A stretch of DNA of 8,821 nt, taken from assembly GCA_002297645.1 (NCBI GenBank), contig DBMH01000234.1:1-8821 (forward strand), given 5' to 3'. Origin of the DNA: Rhodanobacteraceae bacterium UBA703 (lineage in GTDB: Bacteria > Pseudomonadota > Gammaproteobacteria > Xanthomonadales > Rhodanobacteraceae). Of this stretch, positions 5,084-8,821 are shown in pieces. Within the stretch, counting starts at the first letter, position 1. The number at the start of each line of letters is the position of its first letter. A model generated the notes under the pieces. That model searched no databases. It was not told the DNA's origin and saw only the letters and a program-made list of their open reading frames with translations. Made by a program: the position numbers and the translations under genes.

Positions 5084-5628
5084 TCGAGCGCATCGGCGAG
5101 TCGATGCACAACCCGGCGCCGGTCAACGTCGTCGACGACATCCTGCGCCCCGGTGACGACAATCCCCTGATCCAGCGCGGCTTCGCCACCGCGCGTCTCG
5201 ACGAGCTCGTCAACTGGGCGCGCACCGGCTCGATGTGGCCGATGACGTTCGGCCTGGCCTGCTGCGCCGTCGAGATGATGCACGCCGGCGCCGCGCGCCT
5301 GGACCTCGACCGCTACGGCGTGATCTTCCGTCCGTCGCCGCGCCAGTCCGACGTCATGATCGTGGCCGGTACGCTGGTCAACAAGATGGCGCCGGCACTG
5401 CGCAAGGTCTACGACCAGATGCCCGACCCGAAATGGGTCATCTCGATGGGGTCGTGCGCGAACGGTGGCGGTTACTACCACTATTCCTATGCCGTCGTGC
5501 GCGGCTGCGATCGCATCGTGCCGGTCGACGTCTACGTGCCGGGCTGCCCGCCGACGGCGGAGGCGCTGATCCACGGCATTCTGCAGTTGCAGAAGAAGAT
5601 CCGCCGCACGAACACGATTGCTCGCTGA
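5074..5628 (+). CDS. nuoB: NADH:quinone oxidoreductase subunit B (cluster N2)
   Basis: Peripheral-arm subunit that carries the terminal [4Fe-4S] cluster N2, which hands electrons to quinone. The 184 residues include the four cluster ligands: adjacent Cys63-Cys64 in GLACCAVEMM, Cys128 in SMGSCANGGG, and Cys158 in VPGCPPTAEA. The ATG at 5074 overlaps the nuoA stop by 10 nt and has AAGGGAG 7 nt upstream. Length and motifs are normal. The next gene, nuoC, follows only after an unusually long 121-nt gap. Confidence 0.98.
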   Translation: MGVIERIGESMHNPAPVNVVDDILRPGDDNPLIQRGFATARLDELVNWARTGSMWPMTFGLACCAVEMMHAGAARLDLDRYGVIFRPSPRQSDVMIVAGTLVNKMAPALRKVYDQMPDPKWVISMGSCANGGGYYHYSYAVVRGCDRIVPVDVYVPGCPPTAEALIHGILQLQKKIRRTNTIAR

Positions 5629-5749
5629 GATTCGGACTTGCCTCGCATCGCCGACGCCTGCGACGGCCTAGGCTGCGGGTCGGGATCAGGCACGACGCCG
5701 ACGGCGGGACGCGGCAGGGACGCGGGTGCACTTGAACAGTGATAGAGCG
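5629..5749 (+). other. Non-coding gap inside the nuo operon
   Basis: A 121-nt spacer between nuoB and nuoC, while the other nuo junctions here overlap or are 4-7 nt. It contains the palindrome GCCTAGGC near 5667-5674 and several GACG/CGGC stretches that could pair weakly. I see no terminator with a T-tract, no convincing -35/-10 pair and no small gene with a ribosome binding site. An alternative GTG start for nuoC at 5726 would shorten it to 97 nt. Confidence 0.6.
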
Positions 5750-6478
5750 ATGAGCGAAGCCAAATCACAATTCGCGCAGAAACTCGAGGCGTTGCTCGGC
5801 CAGAAGCTGGCGACGCTGTCCGAGGAGCGCGGCGAAACCACGATCGAGGTGCTGCCGGAGAACTGGCTCGCCGCCGCGGCCCTGCTGCGCGACGACGCCG
5901 GCTTGCACTTCGAGCAGCTCGTCGACCTCTGCGGCGTCGACTACCTGTCCTGGGGCGATGCCGAGTGGGATACCACCGACGTCTCCTCGGAAGGCTTCTC
6001 GCGCGGCGTCGAAGGGGCCGGGCCGGGCCGCTTCAGCTGGGCCAACCGTCCGCATCCGGCGCACATCCCGCACCGGTTCGGCGTCGTCGTGCACCTGCTC
6101 TCGCTCAAGTACAACCGTCGCCTGCGCGTGCGCGCGCACTGCGCGGACGACGAGCTTCCGGTACTGCCGTCGCTGGTCGGCCTCTGGCCGAGCGCCGACT
6201 GGTTCGAGCGCGAGGCGTTCGACCTGTTCGGCATCGTGTTCGAGGGCCACCCGGACCTGCGCCGCATCCTGACGGACTACGGTTTCGTCGGCCACCCGTT
6301 CCGAAAGGACTTCCCGCTGATCGGCAACGTCGAGGTGCGTTACGACCCGGAGAAGCAGCGCGTCGTGTACGAGCCGGTGACCTCGGTCGAGCCGCGCGTG
6401 CTGGTGCCGCGCACGATCCGCGACGATTCGCGCTACGAGCAGGCGGATGCCGAGCGCAAGGCCGGAGGCGCGAAGTAG
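5750..6478 (+). CDS. nuoC: NADH:quinone oxidoreductase subunit C
   Basis: Peripheral-arm subunit of complex I (30-kDa homologue) that packs against NuoD and NuoB near the quinone site. The 242 residues carry the family signature WFEREAFDLFGIVFEGHPDL (151-170), then RRILTDYGFVGHPFRKDFPL (171-190), and the usual tail VRYDPEKQRVVYEP. A Gly/Ser-rich insert at about 68-108 (EWDTTDVSSEGFSRGVEG and following) matches the form I know from Xanthomonadaceae and is absent from E. coli NuoC. The start is uncertain. ATG 5750 gives MSEAKSQF but has only AGAG as Shine-Dalgarno. GTG 5726, eight codons earlier, has the better AGGGA. nuoD follows after 4 nt; here nuoC and nuoD are separate genes, unlike the fused form in E. 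coli. Confidence 0.95.
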   Translation: MSEAKSQFAQKLEALLGQKLATLSEERGETTIEVLPENWLAAAALLRDDAGLHFEQLVDLCGVDYLSWGDAEWDTTDVSSEGFSRGVEGAGPGRFSWANRPHPAHIPHRFGVVVHLLSLKYNRRLRVRAHCADDELPVLPSLVGLWPSADWFEREAFDLFGIVFEGHPDLRRILTDYGFVGHPFRKDFPLIGNVEVRYDPEKQRVVYEPVTSVEPRVLVPRTIRDDSRYEQADAERKAGGAK

Positions 6479-6482
6479 GGCC

Positions 6483-7736
6483 ATGCAGGAAATCAAGAAC
6501 TACACGATGAACTTCGGCCCGCAGCATCCTGCTGCGCACGGCGTGCTGCGCCTGGTGCTGGAGATGGACGGCGAGACCATCGTGCGCGCCGATCCGCACG
6601 TCGGCCTGTTGCACCGCGCGACCGAGAAGCTGGCCGAATCCAAGCCGTTCAACCAGTCGATCGGCTACATGGACCGCCTGGACTACGTTTCGATGATGTG
6701 CAGCGAGCACGCCTACGTGCGCGCCATCGAGAACCTGCTCGGCGTCGAGGTGCCGGACCGCGCGCAGTGGATCCGCACGATGTTCGACGAGATCACGCGC
6801 ATCCTGAACCACCTCATGTGGCTCGGTTCGAACGCGCTCGATCTCGGCGCGATGGCGGTGTTCCTGTATGCGTTCCGCGAGCGCGAGGAGCTGATGGACT
6901 GCTACGAGGCGGTCTCCGGCGCGCGCATGCACGCGACCTACTACCGCCCGGGCGGCGTCTATCGCGACCTGCCCGAGCAGATGCCGAAGTACGCCGAGTC
7001 GAAGTGGCACAAGGGCAAGGATCTCGAGCGCCTGAACGAGTGGCGCGGCGGCTCGATGCTCGATTTCCTCGACGCGTTCACGCAGGACTTCCCGCGCCGC
7101 GTCGACGAATACGAGACCCTGCTGACGAACAACCGCATCTGGAAGCAGCGTACGGTCGACATCGGCGTCGTTCCGCCGGAGCAGGCGCTGGCGTGGGGCA
7201 TGTCCGGCCCGATGCTGCGTGGTTCCGGCATCGAATGGGACCTGCGCAAGAAGCAGCCGTACGCGAAGTACGCCGAGGTCGACTTCGACATCCCCGTCGG
7301 CGTCAAGGGCGACTGCTACGACCGCTATCTCGTGCGCGTCGAGGAGATGCGCCAGTCCAACCGCATCATCAAGCAGTGCGTCGACTGGCTCAGGAAGAAC
7401 CCGGGGCCGGTGATGGTGCGCAACTTCAAGGTCGCGCCGCCTTCGCGTGTCGAGATGAAGGACGACATGGAAGCGCTGATCCACCACTTCAAGCTGTTCA
7501 CGGAAGGTTACTCGGTGCCGGCCGGCGAGACCTACGCCGCCGTCGAGGCGCCGAAGGGCGAGTTCGGCATCTACCTCGTGTCCGACGGCGCGAACAAGCC
7601 GTTCCGCCTGAAGTGCCGCGCGCCGAGCTTCGTGCACCTGTCGTCGATGGACGCGATCGTGCGCGGACACATGCTGCCGGACGTCGTCGCGATGATCGGC
7701 ACCTACGACGTGGTTTTCGGAGAGGTCGACCGATGA
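6483..7736 (+). CDS. nuoD: NADH:quinone oxidoreductase subunit D
   Basis: The 49-kDa-type subunit of complex I, descended from NiFe-hydrogenase large subunits; with NuoB it forms the quinone-binding pocket. It is 417 aa, the normal length. Family motifs are present: NFGPQHPAAHGVLRL (10-24), DPHVGLLHRATEKL (37-50), YMDRLDYVSMM (62-72), and the C-terminal IGTYDVVFGEVDR. The hydrogenase nickel ligands are absent, as expected for this family. The start at 6483 is 4 nt after the nuoC stop; GGAGG lies rather far upstream (6464-6468), inside nuoC. The stop overlaps nuoE in ATGA. Confidence 0.98.
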   Translation: MQEIKNYTMNFGPQHPAAHGVLRLVLEMDGETIVRADPHVGLLHRATEKLAESKPFNQSIGYMDRLDYVSMMCSEHAYVRAIENLLGVEVPDRAQWIRTMFDEITRILNHLMWLGSNALDLGAMAVFLYAFREREELMDCYEAVSGARMHATYYRPGGVYRDLPEQMPKYAESKWHKGKDLERLNEWRGGSMLDFLDAFTQDFPRRVDEYETLLTNNRIWKQRTVDIGVVPPEQALAWGMSGPMLRGSGIEWDLRKKQPYAKYAEVDFDIPVGVKGDCYDRYLVRVEEMRQSNRIIKQCVDWLRKNPGPVMVRNFKVAPPSRVEMKDDMEALIHHFKLFTEGYSVPAGETYAAVEAPKGEFGIYLVSDGANKPFRLKCRAPSFVHLSSMDAIVRGHMLPDVVAMIGTYDVVFGEVDR

Positions 7737-8260
7737 GAGCGACGGGTACTTGGGACGAGGTCAAGGACGTCGATCCGCTGGCCGCGTTGAACGCGCACAC
7801 GCGCGAGCACATCGACCACTGGGTCGCGAAGTTCCCGCCGGACCGCAAGCGCTCCGCGCTGATCCAGGGCCTGTGGGCCGCACAGGAGCAGAACGGCGGC
7901 CACCTCACCGACGACCTCATCGTCGCGGTGACGAAATACCTCGGCCTGCCGCAGATCTGGGGCTTCGAGGTCGCGACGTTCTACTCGATGTTCGAGACGC
8001 AGCCGGTCGGCCGCCACAACGTCGCGATCTGCACGAACATCTCCTGCTGGCTCAACGGCGCCGAGGACATCGTGCGCCACTGCGAGCAGAAGTACGGCAT
8101 CAAGCTCGGCGAGACCAGCGCGGACGGCCGCATCTACCTCAAGAAGGAAGAGGAATGCCTGGCCGCCTGCTGCGGCGCGCCGATGATGGTCGTCAACGGC
8201 CATTACCACGAGAAGCTGACGATCGAGAAGGTCGACACGATCCTCGACGAATTGAAGTAG
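7733..8260 (+). CDS. nuoE: NADH:quinone oxidoreductase subunit E (cluster N1a)
   Basis: The 24-kDa-type subunit with the thioredoxin-like [2Fe-2S] domain, part of the NADH-oxidising tip of complex I with NuoF and NuoG. It has 175 residues. Cluster ligands are Cys100 and Cys105 (C-x4-C in CTNISC) and Cys142 and Cys146 (CLAAC); a further Cys147 follows. An N-terminal helical domain contains GFEVATFYSMF (77-87). The ATG overlaps the nuoD TGA by 4 nt, with AGAGG about 7 nt upstream, a clear case for coupled translation. Confidence 0.97.
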   Translation: MRATGTWDEVKDVDPLAALNAHTREHIDHWVAKFPPDRKRSALIQGLWAAQEQNGGHLTDDLIVAVTKYLGLPQIWGFEVATFYSMFETQPVGRHNVAICTNISCWLNGAEDIVRHCEQKYGIKLGETSADGRIYLKKEEECLAACCGAPMMVVNGHYHEKLTIEKVDTILDELK

Positions 8261-8267
8261 ACACACC

Positions 8268-8821
8268 ATGGCATACGGCGCAGCACCGCAGGAACACCAG
8301 GTCGTCTACACGACGCTGCATTTCGAGCAGCCGTGGACGCTGGACAACTATCTGAAGGTCGACGGCTACAAGGCGTGGAAGAAGATCCTCGCCGAGAAGC
8401 CCGATCCGGCGACGATCGTCGACGAGGTCAAGAAGAGCGGCCTGCGCGGCCGCGGCGGCGCGGGCTTCCCGACCGGCCTCAAGTGGTCGTTCATGCCCAA
8501 GGGCGACGTGCAGAAGTACATCCTCTGCAATTCGGACGAATCCGAGCCCGGCACCTGCAAGGACCGCGACATCCTGCGCTTCAACCCGCATGCGGTCGTC
8601 GAGGGCCTCGCGATCGCCTGCTACGCGACCGGTTCGACCGTCGCCTACAACTACCTGCGCGGCGAGTTCCACCACGAGCCGTTCGAGCATTTCGAGGCGG
8701 CGCTGAAGGACGCCTACGCAGCCGGCCTGCTCGGCAAGAACATCGGCGGCAGCGGCATCGACGTCGACATCCACGCGGCGCTCGGCGCCGGCGCCTACAT
8801 CTGCGGCGAGGAAACCGCGCT
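8268..8821 (+). CDS. nuoF: NADH:quinone oxidoreductase subunit F, 5' part
   Basis: First 184 codons of the 51-kDa-type subunit, the NADH dehydrogenase that binds NADH, FMN and cluster N3. Visible motifs are the nucleotide-binding GLRGRGGAGFPTGLKW (58-73), the FMN-site stretch NSDESEPGTCKDRD (88-101) and GAGAYICGEETA (173-184). The N3 cysteine motif would lie beyond the window. Intact proteins are about 425-450 aa, so less than half is present, cut by the window edge and not by mutation. It starts 7 nt after nuoE with a weak Shine-Dalgarno. Confidence 0.97.
   Translation, partial: MAYGAAPQEHQVVYTTLHFEQPWTLDNYLKVDGYKAWKKILAEKPDPATIVDEVKKSGLRGRGGAGFPTGLKWSFMPKGDVQKYILCNSDESEPGTCKDRDILRFNPHAVVEGLAIACYATGSTVAYNYLRGEFHHEPFEHFEAALKDAYAAGLLGKNIGGSGIDVDIHAALGAGAYICGEETA

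Noticed and set aside
6105..7670. Minus-strand open frame (521 codons) opposite nuoC and nuoD
   Set aside because: Complementary shadow of the highly conserved nuoC and nuoD; His/Arg/Val-rich composition typical of reverse-complement GC-rich codons.

Overview
This is a GC-rich chromosomal window that looks like the core genome of a gammaproteobacterium of the Xanthomonadales/Lysobacterales type. Three things point there: the order tpiA, secG, tRNA-Leu(GAG), nuoABCDEF; a NuoC with a Gly/Ser-rich insert of the xanthomonad kind; and NuoE and NuoF wording (CLAACCGAP, NSDESEPGTCKDR) that I associate with that group. Species-level assignment is not possible by eye.

Minus-strand block, positions 1-2104. 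Read in the direction of transcription, it holds a classical short-chain dehydrogenase (274 aa), a 67-aa two-helix membrane protein of DUF6116 type, a small cytochrome c'-like haem protein whose CxxCH lies at the extreme C-terminus, and the first 164 codons of an RND-type outer-membrane efflux lipoprotein that runs off the left edge. The DUF6116 and cytochrome genes are 3 nt apart and probably cotranscribed. The efflux gene has its own promoter-like sequence.

Spacer and accessory part, 2105-3271, plus strand. A decayed copy of the membrane-spanning alpha subunit (part 2) of proton-translocating NAD(P) transhydrogenase (pntA-2) is followed at once by an intact gene for an unrecognised four-helix membrane protein. 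No pntB or pntA part 1 is visible here.

Housekeeping block, 3272-8821, plus strand. It starts with triosephosphate isomerase, the SecG translocon subunit and tRNA-Leu(GAG). These are followed by the first six genes of the 14-subunit NADH:quinone oxidoreductase (complex I), with nuoF cut by the right edge. The nuo genes are tightly packed or overlapping (nuoA/nuoB 10 nt, nuoD/nuoE ATGA), except for an unexplained 121-nt gap between nuoB and nuoC. A promoter-like sequence before tpiA and a second, extended -10 type sequence inside the 3' end of tpiA are the best candidates for driving the block.

I see no CRISPR array, insertion sequence, prophage, toxin-antitoxin pair or defence system, and nothing I would call a new biological system. 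The points most worth a second look are the pntA-2 remnant, the promoter inside tpiA, the cytochrome c'-like gene next to a DUF6116 gene, the unrecognised membrane protein, and the nuoB-nuoC spacer.
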